From Fibrobacter sp. (lineage in GTDB: Bacteria; Fibrobacterota; Fibrobacteria; Fibrobacterales; Fibrobacteraceae), in assembly GCA_017550445.1 (NCBI GenBank), contig JAFZOV010000102.1, positions 1 through 64,000 on the forward strand: a DNA stretch of 64,000 nt, written 5' to 3'. This document shows positions 16,631 through 26,585 of the stretch, in pieces. Positions within the stretch are counted from its first letter, which is position 1, and every line of letters starts with the position of its first letter. Both the position numbers and the translations under genes were made by a program. The notes under the pieces were generated by a model. The model saw only the letters and a list, made by a program, of their open reading frames with translations. It did no database searches and was not told the DNA's origin.

Positions 16631-16699
16631 ATATACTTTTTTGAGCAAGACAAATGTTCTTTTTTTCTATTTTTTGAAGGCAAGAGGAAAAATAGCACT

Positions 16700-17425
16700 A
16701 TGAATATTGGCGTCATTTTCGCAGGCGGCGTCGGGACCCGCATGCACAGCAGAGACCTACCGAAACAGTTTTTAAAGATTCACGACAAGCCCATCATTGT
16801 CCACACCATCGGGCATTTTGAAAACTGCGAAGACATTGATTCTGTTGTTGTCGTCTGCGTAAAGGAATGGATCGACCATCTCAAAAAGCTAATAGATACA
16901 TACCATCTCAAAAAAATCAAAGCAGTCGTCCCCGGAGGCGAATCTGGGCAGTTATCCATTTACAACGGTCTTCGCGCAGCAAATGACATTGCCAAAGACG
17001 AACCGTCCATCGTACTCATCCACGATGGGGTACGCCCGCTAATCAATTCCCAGTTACTTTCGCAAAACGTTCAATGCGTCAAGCAATTCGGTTCTTCAAT
17101 CACGAGCGCAACAGTCAAGGAAACTCTTGTTGAAATCGACGATGAAAACAACATAAAGGTTGTGCAGGACAGGCCCCATTCCCGAGTCGCCAAGGCCCCA
17201 CAATGTTTCTGGCTCAAGGATATCCTCGCTGCACATGAAAAGGCCCTTTCCGAGAACCGCCACGATTTTATAGATTCCTGCACTCTGATGCAACATTACG
17301 GTTACCATCTCCACATGACCGACGGGCCGTTCGAAAACATCAAGATTACGACTCCCGATGATTTCTATATGATGAGGGCGATTTTACAAGTCAAGGAAGA
17401 CGCCCAGATTTACGGATTGGAGTAG
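16700..17425 (+). CDS. TarI/ISPD-type cytidylyltransferase, first copy
   Basis: A 241-residue enzyme of the IspD/TarI family that activates a polyol phosphate or related phosphate with CTP. The start is the ATG at 16700 after AGAGGA; a longer frame from 16613 would add a hydrophobic stretch not found in the family. The nucleotide-binding opening is FAGGVGTRM with PKQFL. Later blocks are IHDGVRPLI and NIKITTPDDF near the end. The wording PKQFLKIHDKPIIVHT and IKITTP resembles ribitol-5-phosphate cytidylyltransferase TarI more than methylerythritol IspD. It sits three bases before an SDR gene, which parallels TarI/TarJ and Bcs1 pairs making CDP-ribitol. A second copy lies at 26586. Confidence 0.82.
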   Translation: MNIGVIFAGGVGTRMHSRDLPKQFLKIHDKPIIVHTIGHFENCEDIDSVVVVCVKEWIDHLKKLIDTYHLKKIKAVVPGGESGQLSIYNGLRAANDIAKDEPSIVLIHDGVRPLINSQLLSQNVQCVKQFGSSITSATVKETLVEIDDENNIKVVQDRPHSRVAKAPQCFWLKDILAAHEKALSENRHDFIDSCTLMQHYGYHLHMTDGPFENIKITTPDDFYMMRAILQVKEDAQIYGLE

Positions 17426-17427
17426 GC

Positions 17428-18459
17428 ATGCGTTCAGAAAAAGAACTAATTGACGAGATAAAGGAACTCGGTGCGCAAAACACCGCTGTCTTTGGCGCAT
17501 TAGAAAACAAGACCATATTTATTTCTGGCGCCACAGGACTTATCGGAAGCACCATCATCAAGGCTATTGCTACAAATGTTCCCTCGGCAAAAATCGTAGC
17601 CTTTGTCCGTGACGAAAACAAGGCAAAAAAGATGTTCCAGAACTACGAACAGAACATTTTGTTCGTAACGGGAGATATCCGCGAGCCCATCGTCTTTGAT
17701 GGCCACGTCGACTACGTCATTCATGCCGCCAGCGAGACGTCCAGCAAGGCTTTTGTCGAAGCGCCCGTCAGCATTATCGAAATTGCATTGAACGGGACCA
17801 AAAATATGCTGGATTTCGCAAGACAGAAAAACGTCCAAGGGTTTGTATACCTATCCAGCATGGAAATTTACGGGACGCCCCCCAACGATGACAAGATTTT
17901 TGAAAGCCACGGGACAGACCTGGACACCATGAATGTTCGTTCCAGCTATTCCGAAGGAAAACGTCTTTGCGAAACACTCTGCACTGCATACGCAAGCCAG
18001 TTCCAGGTTCCCGCCAAGGTCATCCGCTTGACTCAAACATTCGGCCCGGGTGTTCAATACAACGACGGACGTGTTTTCGCCGACTTTTCTAGATGCGCCA
18101 TTGAAAACCGCGACATCATATTGCACACCAAAGGCGAAACCAAGCGCAGCTACCTGTACACCTTGGATGCCGTAAGCGCAATTCTCACGGTACTCACCAA
18201 AGGAAAGAACGCAGAAGCCTACAACGCCGCCAACGAAGACACCTATTGTTCCATTTACGAAATGGCACAACTTGTCGCCCAAAAGATTGCCCAAGGCAAA
18301 ATCCAGGTAAAGGTGGAAGAAACCGACATTTCCAGCTTCGGGTACGCCAAGACGTTGCACATGAACCTTGATACTTCAAAGCTGAAGGCGCTCGGCTGGA
18401 AGCCCCAAACAAACCTGGGCGAAATGTTTTCTAAAACTATACAAAGCATGAAGGCATAA
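17428..18459 (+). CDS. NAD-dependent epimerase/dehydratase (extended SDR)
   Basis: A 343-residue extended short-chain dehydrogenase/reductase. The Rossmann motif GATGLIGS lies at about residues 33-40 and the catalytic pair Tyr/Lys in SYSEGK at about 173-178. The conserved strand VYLSSMEIYG precedes the active site. Such enzymes epimerise, dehydrate or reduce nucleotide sugars. It starts two bases after the cytidylyltransferase stop codon, so the two are co-translated. The pairing suggests it either reduces a ketose phosphate before CDP transfer or modifies the CDP-linked product; which one is open. A gap of 70 bases separates it from the next gene. Confidence 0.83.
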   Translation: MRSEKELIDEIKELGAQNTAVFGALENKTIFISGATGLIGSTIIKAIATNVPSAKIVAFVRDENKAKKMFQNYEQNILFVTGDIREPIVFDGHVDYVIHAASETSSKAFVEAPVSIIEIALNGTKNMLDFARQKNVQGFVYLSSMEIYGTPPNDDKIFESHGTDLDTMNVRSSYSEGKRLCETLCTAYASQFQVPAKVIRLTQTFGPGVQYNDGRVFADFSRCAIENRDIILHTKGETKRSYLYTLDAVSAILTVLTKGKNAEAYNAANEDTYCSIYEMAQLVAQKIAQGKIQVKVEETDISSFGYAKTLHMNLDTSKLKALGWKPQTNLGEMFSKTIQSMKA

Positions 18460-18529
18460 GACTTTTAAAGCCCCTTAGCACGGCCCATCAAAATCAAGAA
18501 ATCGTGAAATTTCTATTTTATAGGCCATA

Positions 18530-19870
18530 ATGAAAAAGGTAATCACATACGGCACGTACGATCTATTGCACCAAGGGCATATAAACCTGCTCAAGCGAGC
18601 GAAGGCTCTTGGCGATTACCTGATTGTTGGCGTTACCAACGACAACTTTGACCGCGACCGGGGCAAGTTAAATGTACGCAACAACGTTCTGGAACGCGTC
18701 GAGGCAGTCAAGGCAACCGGGCTTGCCGACCAGATTATCATCGAGGACTATGTCGGCCAAAAAATTGACGACATTCAAAGATACGATGTTGATATTTTTG
18801 CCATTGGTAACGACTGGGAAGGAAAATTCGATTACCTGAGTGAATTCTGCCAGGTGGTTTATCTTCCACGCACCGAAGGCATCAGTTCCACAATGTTGCG
18901 AAACAATTCCCAGGAAACCCTGAGAGTTGGAATTGTCGGCTGCGGTCGCGTTGCACAACGGTTCCCGTCCGAAGCCGAAGTCGTGAGCGGAGTAAAAGTC
19001 TGCGCCGCATACGACACCGACAAAAATGCATTAAACACGTTCGCCAGCCATTTCGAAGGTATCAAGGCCTGCAGTACTCTTGAAGATTTATACAGTCTTG
19101 TTGATGCCGTGTATATTGCGACACCCCACCTTGAGCACTCCGAAAACATAAAGTCGGCCCTACTCGCCAAGAAACATGTTTTATGCGAAACGCCCATGGT
19201 GCTGAACGGCGACAAGGCCAAGGAACTTTACAGGTTCGCTAAGGCACAGGGCGTCATTTTGATGGAAGCGAACAAAACGGCCCATTGCCCGGCATTCAAC
19301 CACCTGATGGTCATTCTGAAATCGGGGCTCATTGGCGAAATTGTCGACATCGAGGCTTCCCTTTCGCAGTTGCTAGACAAGCACGGGCGAGAATTCGACC
19401 CCAAGCAGGCCGGCGGCGCCATGTTCGAACAGGGTTCCTACCCGCTCTTGCCGATTCTGAAGCTCTTGGGAATCAACTACAAGAATATCATATTCTACCC
19501 GAGAATGGACAACGGAGTCGACATATTCACAAAGGGTATTATCGAATACCCTAACGCGACAGGCTCCTTCAAGGTCGGGCTCGGCGTAAAAACAGAAGGC
19601 GACTTGGTCATTTCTGGCACGAAGGGCTATGCCTACGTTCCTGCGCCATGGTGGAAAACGGACTACTTCGAGCTGCGCTACGAAGACGCAAACGACAACA
19701 AGAAGTTCTTCTACAAGTGGGACGGATTCGGCCTGCGCTACGAGATACAGGAATTTACCAGTTGCATTTTCAACCATCGTCATTCTTCGGCAAGGCTTCG
19801 CCGCCGGGAAAGCATTTGCATGGCTGAAATTATGCAAAAATTCAACGAACAATTAACCAGCAAGCACTAA
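18530..19870 (+). CDS. TagD-like cytidylyltransferase fused to a Gfo/Idh/MocA oxidoreductase
   Basis: A 446-residue two-domain protein. Residues 1-130 are a glycerol-3-phosphate cytidylyltransferase-like domain (TagD/GCT): [16 protein letters not shown] with the HxGH catalytic motif, and [12 protein letters not shown] at the end, the family signature. Residues about 133-445 are an NAD(P)-dependent oxidoreductase, with Rossmann motif [11 protein letters not shown] and CETPMVL in place of the usual EKP-type block. The join is short and the frame is unbroken. The fusion suggests that one protein makes the polyol phosphate and activates it, or that it handles two steps of one branch. It opens the second transcription block of the plus-strand glycan operon. 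Confidence 0.87.
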   Translation: MKKVITYGTYDLLHQGHINLLKRAKALGDYLIVGVTNDNFDRDRGKLNVRNNVLERVEAVKATGLADQIIIEDYVGQKIDDIQRYDVDIFAIGNDWEGKFDYLSEFCQVVYLPRTEGISSTMLRNNSQETLRVGIVGCGRVAQRFPSEAEVVSGVKVCAAYDTDKNALNTFASHFEGIKACSTLEDLYSLVDAVYIATPHLEHSENIKSALLAKKHVLCETPMVLNGDKAKELYRFAKAQGVILMEANKTAHCPAFNHLMVILKSGLIGEIVDIEASLSQLLDKHGREFDPKQAGGAMFEQGSYPLLPILKLLGINYKNIIFYPRMDNGVDIFTKGIIEYPNATGSFKVGLGVKTEGDLVISGTKGYAYVPAPWWKTDYFELRYEDANDNKKFFYKWDGFGLRYEIQEFTSCIFNHRHSSARLRRRESICMAEIMQKFNEQLTSKH

Positions 19871-19884
19871 TTGAGGTTAAAGAG

Positions 19885-20958
19885 GTGATTAACTTTACGG
19901 TCGGTCCAGTACAATCCAGCGACGCTGTCCGCGCCATCGGTGCAGAACAGGTTCCCTATTTCCGTACTGCGGAATTTTCTGAACTGATGTTCGAGAATGA
20001 ACGCCTGATCAAGAAATTCGCAAAGGCTACCGACAACTCCAGGGTCGCCTTCATAACAGGTTCAGGTTCCGCCGGTATGGAAACCGCCATCATGAACACC
20101 CTGACTCCCGCAGACAAGGCTATCATCGTGAACGGCGGAAGCTTCGGCCACCGCTTTGTGGAACTCTGCGAACTGCACGAAATCCCCTTTGACGAAATCA
20201 AGCTTGCCCCGGGCAAGGCCCTAAAGGCAGAACACCTCGCCGCTTACGAAGGCAAAGGGTACACCACCTTTATCGTGAACAAGCACGAGACCTCTACCGG
20301 TGTCCACTACGACATGCAGCTCATCAGCGACTTCTGCAAGAGAAACAACCTCTTCCTGATTGTCGACTGCATCAGCACCTTCCTTGCCGACCCATTCAAC
20401 ATGGCAGAACTCGGCGCAGACATCATGATTACCGGCTCCCAGAAGGCGCTCGCCTGCCCGCCGGGCATCTCGGTGATGGCCCTTTCGCCCAAGGCACTTG
20501 AGCGAATCGAGCGCACTAAATGCTGCTGCCAGTACCTTGACCTGAAAATCGCCCTGAAGAACGCCGAACGCGGCCAGACTCCCTGGACACCGGCCGTAAG
20601 CATCTTGCGCCAGATTAACGCACGACTCAAGGAAATCGACGCAAACGGCGGTGTCGAAGCCGAAATCGCCCGCACCGCATCGCTCGCAAACTACTTCCGC
20701 GACCGCATCAAAGGTATGCCCTTTGAAATCGTTTCCGAATCCCTTTCGAATGCAGTCACCCCGCTGCACCCGACTACGGCCAGCGCCTACGATATATTCC
20801 TCAAGATCAAGGACGAATACGGCATGTGGATTTGCCCGAACGGCGGCGACATGAAGGACACCGTATTCCGCGTAGGCCATATCGGAGCGCTCACCACTGC
20901 GGATTACGACAAGCTGATTGATGCATTCAAGGACCTGCAAAAGAAGGGCTTTATCTAA
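19885..20958 (+). CDS. Class V PLP-dependent aminotransferase
   Basis: A 357-residue pyridoxal-phosphate enzyme of the class V fold, the group that holds serine-glyoxylate, alanine-glyoxylate and 2-aminoethylphosphonate aminotransferases. The PLP-binding Lys is in [11 protein letters not shown] (about residue 187), the cofactor-stacking region is [10 protein letters not shown], and the Asp contacting the ring is in LIVDCIST. The start is GTG at 19885, with GAGG eight bases before it. It lies between the TagD fusion and the LicD pair, so an amino-containing substituent of the surface glycan is likely. A phosphonate role is possible, but no PEP mutase is present in the window. Confidence 0.8.
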   Translation: MINFTVGPVQSSDAVRAIGAEQVPYFRTAEFSELMFENERLIKKFAKATDNSRVAFITGSGSAGMETAIMNTLTPADKAIIVNGGSFGHRFVELCELHEIPFDEIKLAPGKALKAEHLAAYEGKGYTTFIVNKHETSTGVHYDMQLISDFCKRNNLFLIVDCISTFLADPFNMAELGADIMITGSQKALACPPGISVMALSPKALERIERTKCCCQYLDLKIALKNAERGQTPWTPAVSILRQINARLKEIDANGGVEAEIARTASLANYFRDRIKGMPFEIVSESLSNAVTPLHPTTASAYDIFLKIKDEYGMWICPNGGDMKDTVFRVGHIGALTTADYDKLIDAFKDLQKKGFI

Positions 20959-20969
20959 GGGATAGTTCC

Positions 20970-21917
20970 ATGTTTGGCATCAAGAAAAAAATCTATAAGA
21001 TCCTTTTCAAGAACAAGCTGGAAATACAGAGGCTGAATAAGGAAATTGACTCCTTGAAGTTTCAGATAGAATACTTCAAGCATCATTCCGATATCCAGCA
21101 AATGAAACCCGCCACCGGATACCTGCGCGAATTCCAGCTTAAGGAACTCGCCTTCATGCAGGACATTCTCAAATTATTCGAGCCTTACGGCATCAAGCCC
21201 TTTTTGGACGGCGGAGCGCTTCTTGGCGCATGCAGGCACAAAGGTTTTATTCCTTGGGATGACGATGTTGACCTCAGCGTCACACGCGAAGAATTCAACC
21301 AGATTATCGAAATAGCAAAAAAGAATTTCGTCTGGATTGATTCCACAAAGAAGGACTGTTTTTCCGCAAAGTTTTACGACCTGTCCATTCGCGCCAATCC
21401 AGGCAAGTATGTATTTATTCTGACTCCATTCTGCCTGCATGTTTTTAAAGGAACCAACCTCAAAGATTCTGCGAACCTGGAATTTTTCCCAAACGACTAC
21501 GTCAAGGAAGATGTCTCCGAAGAACAGTACATCGCATACCGCGAAAAAATCTGCAATTTCGTGCACAGCGACCACTCTTGGAAAGAAAAGTTCGAATTTT
21601 ACGAAACCGAACTGAAGAACAATGAAGTTTATTCTCAGGAACCCACTTCTCGCATGACACCGGGAATCGGGAACTGGGCTTTTACCGAATTCAAGTTCCG
21701 TGGATTCTGGAAATGCGACGACTTGTATCCACTGCAGCCCATCACCTTTGAAAACGTAGCCCTTCCCGGCCCGAACAACCCGCAAGCCATACTGGATGTC
21801 ACATACGGCAAGAACTGGATGCAGTATCCAAACGACGTCGGAACACCGCATACTCTGGAAGAACAGAATATCTATTTCAAATCCATTGGCGACCCTATAG
21901 ATTATAAAGAATTCTAA
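20970..21917 (+). CDS. LicD-family phosphotransferase, first of two
   Basis: A 315-residue protein of the LicD family. Members transfer phosphocholine or phosphopolyol groups from a CDP-linked donor onto glycans; the animal relatives fukutin and FKRP transfer ribitol phosphate. The core motif is FLDGGALLGACRHKGFIPWDDDVDL at about residues 72-97, with the metal-binding Asp cluster. An N-terminal 40 residues are helical and basic and may anchor or pair the protein. It begins 11 bases after the aminotransferase and is followed 15 bases later by a second LicD gene. The donor is probably one of the CDP-linked products made in this operon (inference). Confidence 0.88.
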   Translation: MFGIKKKIYKILFKNKLEIQRLNKEIDSLKFQIEYFKHHSDIQQMKPATGYLREFQLKELAFMQDILKLFEPYGIKPFLDGGALLGACRHKGFIPWDDDVDLSVTREEFNQIIEIAKKNFVWIDSTKKDCFSAKFYDLSIRANPGKYVFILTPFCLHVFKGTNLKDSANLEFFPNDYVKEDVSEEQYIAYREKICNFVHSDHSWKEKFEFYETELKNNEVYSQEPTSRMTPGIGNWAFTEFKFRGFWKCDDLYPLQPITFENVALPGPNNPQAILDVTYGKNWMQYPNDVGTPHTLEEQNIYFKSIGDPIDYKEF

Positions 21918-21932
21918 TCAAAACAGTCTGGC

Positions 21933-22760
21933 ATGAAAGAACTTAGTTTAAAAGAACTGCAGATGTTTGCTCTTGACATCTTGAAAGATGTTCATCTTTT
22001 TTGCGAAAAAGAAAACATTCGCTATTCTTTGGCTTATGGCACGCTCATCGGTGCAGTTCGCCACCAGGGCTTTATCCCTTGGGACAACGACATCGACATT
22101 TACATGCCACGCCCCGACTACGAACGTTTTATAAAGACCTACAAGTCCGACAAGTTCCAGCTAGCCTATTTTGGCAAGGAATGCAAATACGATTGTCTGA
22201 TCGCCTATGCCCGCGTATTCGACAACAAAGAAACAGTTGCAAAAAACGCACATTGGATCGCAAACCCCGCTGGCGTATGGATTGACATTTTCCCGCTAGA
22301 CGGAGTCCCCGATAACTTTGACGATTTCAAGGACCTGTACAACGCCCTACACGACGAATGGCAACGAATCATTCCCAAAAAGATTCAATTCAAACGCGTT
22401 TCCCACAGTCAAGGCCTCATAAACAAGCTCAAGCTTTTACGCAAAAAATTGAAGCAGAAGAATGGCCTCGGTGGTCACAAGATGCAAAAGGAATACAACG
22501 AAAAAATCTCGCAAATTCCTTTCGATCAATCGAATTACTGGTCCCAGCTTACGGTCATGGACAACGGCCCTGTCGAACATTTTCCTACAAGCGTATTCAA
22601 CGAAAGGATTCTCTTGCCATTTGAGGGCGCCCAGTTCTACGCCATCAAGGATTACGACGTCGCTTTACGTGCGGTCTATGGCGATTATATGCAGCTCCCT
22701 CCCGAAACCGATAGGGAGCCTCATCAATCCTTTATCAAGTTCTACTGGAAGAACAGATAA
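21933..22760 (+). CDS. LicD-family phosphotransferase, second of two
   Basis: A 275-residue LicD protein with the classic layout: YSLAYGTLIGAVRHQGFIPWDNDIDIY at about residues 31-57, then the short-chain LicD body and an ending typical of the family (YGDYMQLPPETDREPH). It lacks the N-terminal helix of the preceding paralogue, so the two are not simple duplicates. Two consecutive transferases of one type suggest two successive additions, or two acceptor sites, for the same phosphopolyol. That arrangement is known for fukutin and FKRP on dystroglycan; the parallel is inference. It lies ten bases before the flippase gene. Confidence 0.9.
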   Translation: MKELSLKELQMFALDILKDVHLFCEKENIRYSLAYGTLIGAVRHQGFIPWDNDIDIYMPRPDYERFIKTYKSDKFQLAYFGKECKYDCLIAYARVFDNKETVAKNAHWIANPAGVWIDIFPLDGVPDNFDDFKDLYNALHDEWQRIIPKKIQFKRVSHSQGLINKLKLLRKKLKQKNGLGGHKMQKEYNEKISQIPFDQSNYWSQLTVMDNGPVEHFPTSVFNERILLPFEGAQFYAIKDYDVALRAVYGDYMQLPPETDREPHQSFIKFYWKNR

Positions 22761-22769
22761 GTATTCTCC

Positions 22770-24209
22770 ATGAGTTCAATAAAACAACAGACGCTCAGCG
22801 GTTCCAAATGGAATTTCCTTGAACGGCTTTCCGTACAAGGGATACAATTCCTTCTTGGAATTATTATGGCGCGACTGTTGCTTCCGTCCGATTATGGAAC
22901 CATCGGACTTCTCGCCATCTTTTTCGAGATTTCACAGGCCTTTATCGACAGCGGATTCAGTTCCGCGCTAATTCGCACGAAAAGTCCCACCGAAAAAGAC
23001 TACAGCACTGTTTTCTATTTCAATCTGGCCATATCGGTAATTGTATACGGTATTCTATTCTTCGCGGCCCCCTGGATAGCCTCATTCTTCAAGATTCCCA
23101 TTTTATGTCCCATCTTGAGAGTGCAAGCAGTCACCTTGATTGTGAACGCCATCATGGCAGTTCAGGTGTCCATGCTCAACATCAAGCTGGACTTCAAGTC
23201 TCTAGCAAAACGGAGAGTCGCCGCGACCATGATTTCTGGCGTATGCGGAGTCATTTTCGCCTATACAGGATTTGGCATCTGGTCGCTCGTTTACCAGCAA
23301 CTTATTGCGGCCGCTATCAACTTGATTTTCATTTGCTACATCTGTCGTTGGATTCCGAGAGCCGGATTTAGCAAGGAATCTTTCAAAAGGCTCGGTTCCT
23401 TCGGCAGCCGCCTCCTTGCCGCAGGGCTTTTGCACACGTTCTATAGGAATTTGACAACTTTTGCCATCGGCAAGTTTTATACGGCACAGGACCTCGGTTT
23501 TTACTCTCGAGGAGCAAGCATTGCAGATTTACCCGGTAGCACCATCAACGGAGTGCTCCAAACCGTAACCTACCCCATTCTCGCCAAGATCCAGGATGAC
23601 GAAAAGCAGCTGGTTCACATTTACCGAAAATACATTCGAATCACCTCCCTAGTCATCTTCATTATCTCCGGCACTTTGTGCGCATTGGCAAAACCGTTCA
23701 TTCTGCTTATTCTTACCGACAAATGGGCTAACGCGATTATCTATTTGCATATTTTCGCCTTCTCATACATGTTTGACCATCTGAGCACAATCAATTTGAA
23801 CCTGCTCAAGGTCAAGGGGCGTTCGGACCTGTTCCTAAAATTGGAAATCATCAAAAAGTCCATTTCCATTACACTTATTCTTGTCGCAATTCCCTACGGC
23901 GTTCTAGCAATTTGCTTTGCCAAGTTCCTCTACAACCAAATCGCCGTATTCATCAACACCTACTACACCGGAAAACTTTTCCATCTCGGCTATATCCAGC
24001 AGGTCAAGGACTTTTCCCCCTACCTAATCCGTTGCATACTGGCCTGCACCCCCGCCTATCTTATTACGTATTTAGAACTCCCCAATATTGTCACCCTTTT
24101 GCTGGGTAGCGCGGTAGCCTTGATGCTTTACTGGCTAATGCTTCGCAACAACCCAGACATGCAAGAACTTGTTGACCTTGTCAAAATGAAATTCAAGAAG
24201 ACAAAATGA
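22770..24209 (+). CDS. Polysaccharide flippase, Wzx/WzxC type
   Basis: A 479-residue integral membrane protein with about 12-14 hydrophobic helices, of the MOP-superfamily polysaccharide exporters (WzxC-like). It opens with SGSKWNFLERLSVQGIQFLLGIIMARLL, followed by LLPSDYGTIGLLAIF, as in this group. Its role is to turn a lipid-linked glycan repeat across the inner membrane. Its TGA overlaps the ATG of the next gene by four bases (ATGA). With the polymerase-like gene at 32255 on the other strand it makes a Wzx/Wzy-type export route plausible for this locus. Confidence 0.9.
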   Translation: MSSIKQQTLSGSKWNFLERLSVQGIQFLLGIIMARLLLPSDYGTIGLLAIFFEISQAFIDSGFSSALIRTKSPTEKDYSTVFYFNLAISVIVYGILFFAAPWIASFFKIPILCPILRVQAVTLIVNAIMAVQVSMLNIKLDFKSLAKRRVAATMISGVCGVIFAYTGFGIWSLVYQQLIAAAINLIFICYICRWIPRAGFSKESFKRLGSFGSRLLAAGLLHTFYRNLTTFAIGKFYTAQDLGFYSRGASIADLPGSTINGVLQTVTYPILAKIQDDEKQLVHIYRKYIRITSLVIFIISGTLCALAKPFILLILTDKWANAIIYLHIFAFSYMFDHLSTINLNLLKVKGRSDLFLKLEIIKKSISITLILVAIPYGVLAICFAKFLYNQIAVFINTYYTGKLFHLGYIQQVKDFSPYLIRCILACTPAYLITYLELPNIVTLLLGSAVALMLYWLMLRNNPDMQELVDLVKMKFKKTK

Positions 24210-25471
24210 AAGCAGTAGACAATTTAAAGTTGAAAATCAAGCGGTTCATCAACAAGAAAACGAAAAAGAACCCCAAAGCCGTTTTTTTCTACCCTCACGA
24301 AAACTGCGGGCTTGACGGCTATGATATTTTGAACGGGGAATCAGATAACGTTCTCTGTCTGTTCAACGACATGGTGCGCGACCCAAAATTCAACGACTAC
24401 GAATTCTATCTGCTTTATTACCACGATGATCGTCTTGACAGCTACAAGGACTACTGCAAAGGTTTTCACCCCGAGCGAATCCACTTCGTAAGATTCAAAA
24501 ACGGGAATGCCACGCGCAAGGCCATCGCCAAATGCTACACGGTCTTTACCGATTCCGACTACACGCGCCTACCATACAAGGTATCGACACAAAGGGCTAT
24601 TTGTCTCAACTATTTTGGCGGGCTCATCAAGAATGAATTCCACCGTTGGGAAAATCATGGCGGATTCGAAAAAATGCTCCAGGAGCAGCGGGACATGTAC
24701 CGGATGTACGACTACCATTTGTCCATATCCGACATCAGTTCCAAGTTTATCGCACTCGACAACTGCCATTACTATCCCCATTTTATTTCACTCGGTTTTC
24801 CACGCAACGACATTCTTTTCAAAGACCATTCCGCATTAAGAAGCGAAATCGAAAAAATTGTCGGATTCAAAATCAACAAGCTGATTACTTACGTTCCAAC
24901 CCACCGCGACTACGAAAACCCTGCTCGCGAATTTTACGATGCCGAAAAAGCGACAAAGCGTTCTATTTGGGGTAACGTTACCGAAGAAGATCTGAAATCA
25001 CTCGAACAGACTCTTGCCGAAACAGGAACGCTGGTTATTGCAAAAGTCCATCCGATTCAACAGGCCCACACAAACGTAGTCAAAGCCGAGGGAACGCAGC
25101 ATATTCTGTTCTACAAAGATCTCGCACAAAAAATCAAAACGAGTCTGAACCCAATTCTTGCTATTTCAGACAGCATCATTACAGACTACACGACGACCGT
25201 GTACGATTTCTTGTACATGGACCGTCCCATCATCTATTACTTCTACGACATTGATCGCTATCGCGAAACTCGCGGATTCTTTATTGAACCCATAGAATCT
25301 ATTTGCGCAGGGCACCTTACCTATAACCTCACGCAATTGCAGGAAGCCATTAAAGACATTGCCGCAGGCAAAGACCCAGAAAAGCAAAAAAGAGCCTTTT
25401 TGCGACAGCTATTCATTAAATATGATGACGCGGGCGCAACAAAGCGAATCAAGGATTTCTTTTTTCCGTAA
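24206..25471 (+). CDS. CDP-glycerol/ribitol glycerophosphotransferase-like, first copy
   Basis: A 421-residue protein of the TagB/TagF family (Glyphos_transf), which moves glycerol- or ribitol-phosphate from a CDP-linked donor onto a glycan or polymer at the inner face of the membrane. Diagnostic blocks are YVPTHRDY (about residues 230-237), IAKVHPIQ, and the strongly conserved SIITDYTTTVYDFLYMDRPIIYYFYD (about 326-351). It lacks long hydrophobic helices, as expected for a peripheral protein with a basic N-terminus (KLKIKRFINKKTKKNPK). It is translationally coupled to the flippase. A second copy lies at 29306 on the minus strand. Confidence 0.88.
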   Translation: MKAVDNLKLKIKRFINKKTKKNPKAVFFYPHENCGLDGYDILNGESDNVLCLFNDMVRDPKFNDYEFYLLYYHDDRLDSYKDYCKGFHPERIHFVRFKNGNATRKAIAKCYTVFTDSDYTRLPYKVSTQRAICLNYFGGLIKNEFHRWENHGGFEKMLQEQRDMYRMYDYHLSISDISSKFIALDNCHYYPHFISLGFPRNDILFKDHSALRSEIEKIVGFKINKLITYVPTHRDYENPAREFYDAEKATKRSIWGNVTEEDLKSLEQTLAETGTLVIAKVHPIQQAHTNVVKAEGTQHILFYKDLAQKIKTSLNPILAISDSIITDYTTTVYDFLYMDRPIIYYFYDIDRYRETRGFFIEPIESICAGHLTYNLTQLQEAIKDIAAGKDPEKQKRAFLRQLFIKYDDAGATKRIKDFFFP

Positions 25472-25477
25472 AAAACT

Positions 25478-26527
25478 ATGATCGCTTTTTACGCAGGCAT
25501 ACTCATTCTCTGCCTTTGGAAAATCAGCTTTTCAAAGAAATCTTTCTTCAACGATTTTCTACAGCGAGACCAATGCGATTCCATAAAAGGAATTTTCATT
25601 CTCCTTGTTTTTGTCAGGCACATCCTTCAATATATCATCGGCAGCGGCTATGATTTTTCTGCCATGCCCGATCAGCTTTTTCTAAAAATTGACCGCGAAT
25701 TAGACCAGCTCATTGTCGTCATGTTTCTGTTTTATTCCGGCTATGGGATTATGGAATCTATTTTCAAAAAGAAAGCGGATTACGTAAAAAGCATGCCTCT
25801 AAAACGGATTCTTCCGACCATACTCAATTTCGACATTGCCGTTCTCGCCTTCTTTATATTGAACCTGTTTATTGGCCGAGAAATGACGGTTTCTGAGGTA
25901 TTGCTTTCATTTACCGGATGGGACAGCATCGGCAACAGCAACTGGTACATTTTCGTCATCGTAGTGTGCTACGCCATTGTATGGTTATCCTTTTTCGTTA
26001 CATCAAAAGCGCAGGCATTAAATCCGCAAAGAGCCCTTGTCTTTGCATCTTTTTTGTTTATCATCGCACTTATAACGCTTGCACTCACCAAGAAAGAATG
26101 GTGGTACAACACAATCCTCGCCTTTGACGCAGGGCTTTTATTTTCCTATTACAAAGAAAAAATCGTTCCCACCCTACAAAAGAAATACGGAATCTTATTC
26201 GTATTGTCGACAATCGCATTCACCGGTCTTCATTTATTGCACAACCGTATTCCATCGCCGCTATTCAATTTGGAATGCATTATTTTCGCATTGTGCGTCA
26301 TTTTGATTACAATGAAAGTCAAAATAAAGAATCCGGCACTCCTTTGGCTCGGAGAGCACCTGTTCCCGCTATACATTTACCAAAGACTCGCCATGATAGC
26401 CTTATCTCGCATAGACGACGGAGCCTTCGTAAAGAACAATCCTTTGATCTATATGCTGATATGTTGCGCCATTATGATACTGATAGCGATTCCTTATCGC
26501 TTCTTTCGCATTTCGTTCAACAAGTAA
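25478..26527 (+). CDS. Membrane acyltransferase, acyltransferase-3-like
   Basis: A 349-residue polytopic protein with about ten hydrophobic helices. The segment CDSIKGIFILLVFVRHILQYI near residue 32 matches the opening of acyltransferase-3 proteins, although His stands after Arg in a slightly altered setting. GNSNWYIFVIVVCY and LFPLYIYQRLAM are also typical. It probably adds an acetyl or similar group to the glycan repeat before or after export. It begins six bases after the TagB/TagF-like gene. A 58-base gap with TATATTTG separates it from the next gene, so a secondary promoter is possible there. Confidence 0.78.
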   Translation: MIAFYAGILILCLWKISFSKKSFFNDFLQRDQCDSIKGIFILLVFVRHILQYIIGSGYDFSAMPDQLFLKIDRELDQLIVVMFLFYSGYGIMESIFKKKADYVKSMPLKRILPTILNFDIAVLAFFILNLFIGREMTVSEVLLSFTGWDSIGNSNWYIFVIVVCYAIVWLSFFVTSKAQALNPQRALVFASFLFIIALITLALTKKEWWYNTILAFDAGLLFSYYKEKIVPTLQKKYGILFVLSTIAFTGLHLLHNRIPSPLFNLECIIFALCVILITMKVKIKNPALLWLGEHLFPLYIYQRLAMIALSRIDDGAFVKNNPLIYMLICCAIMILIAIPYRFFRISFNK

Positions 26528-26585
26528 GTTCCCTATCCATTTTACTATATTTGTCTCCAACACAATAAGGACAACAGGATTTTCA

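Noticed and set aside
16613..16699. Upstream extension of the first cytidylyltransferase (29 residues)
   Set aside because: It would place a hydrophobic, Phe-rich leader before the nucleotide-binding strand, unlike the family; the ATG at 16700 has a purine-rich site before it.
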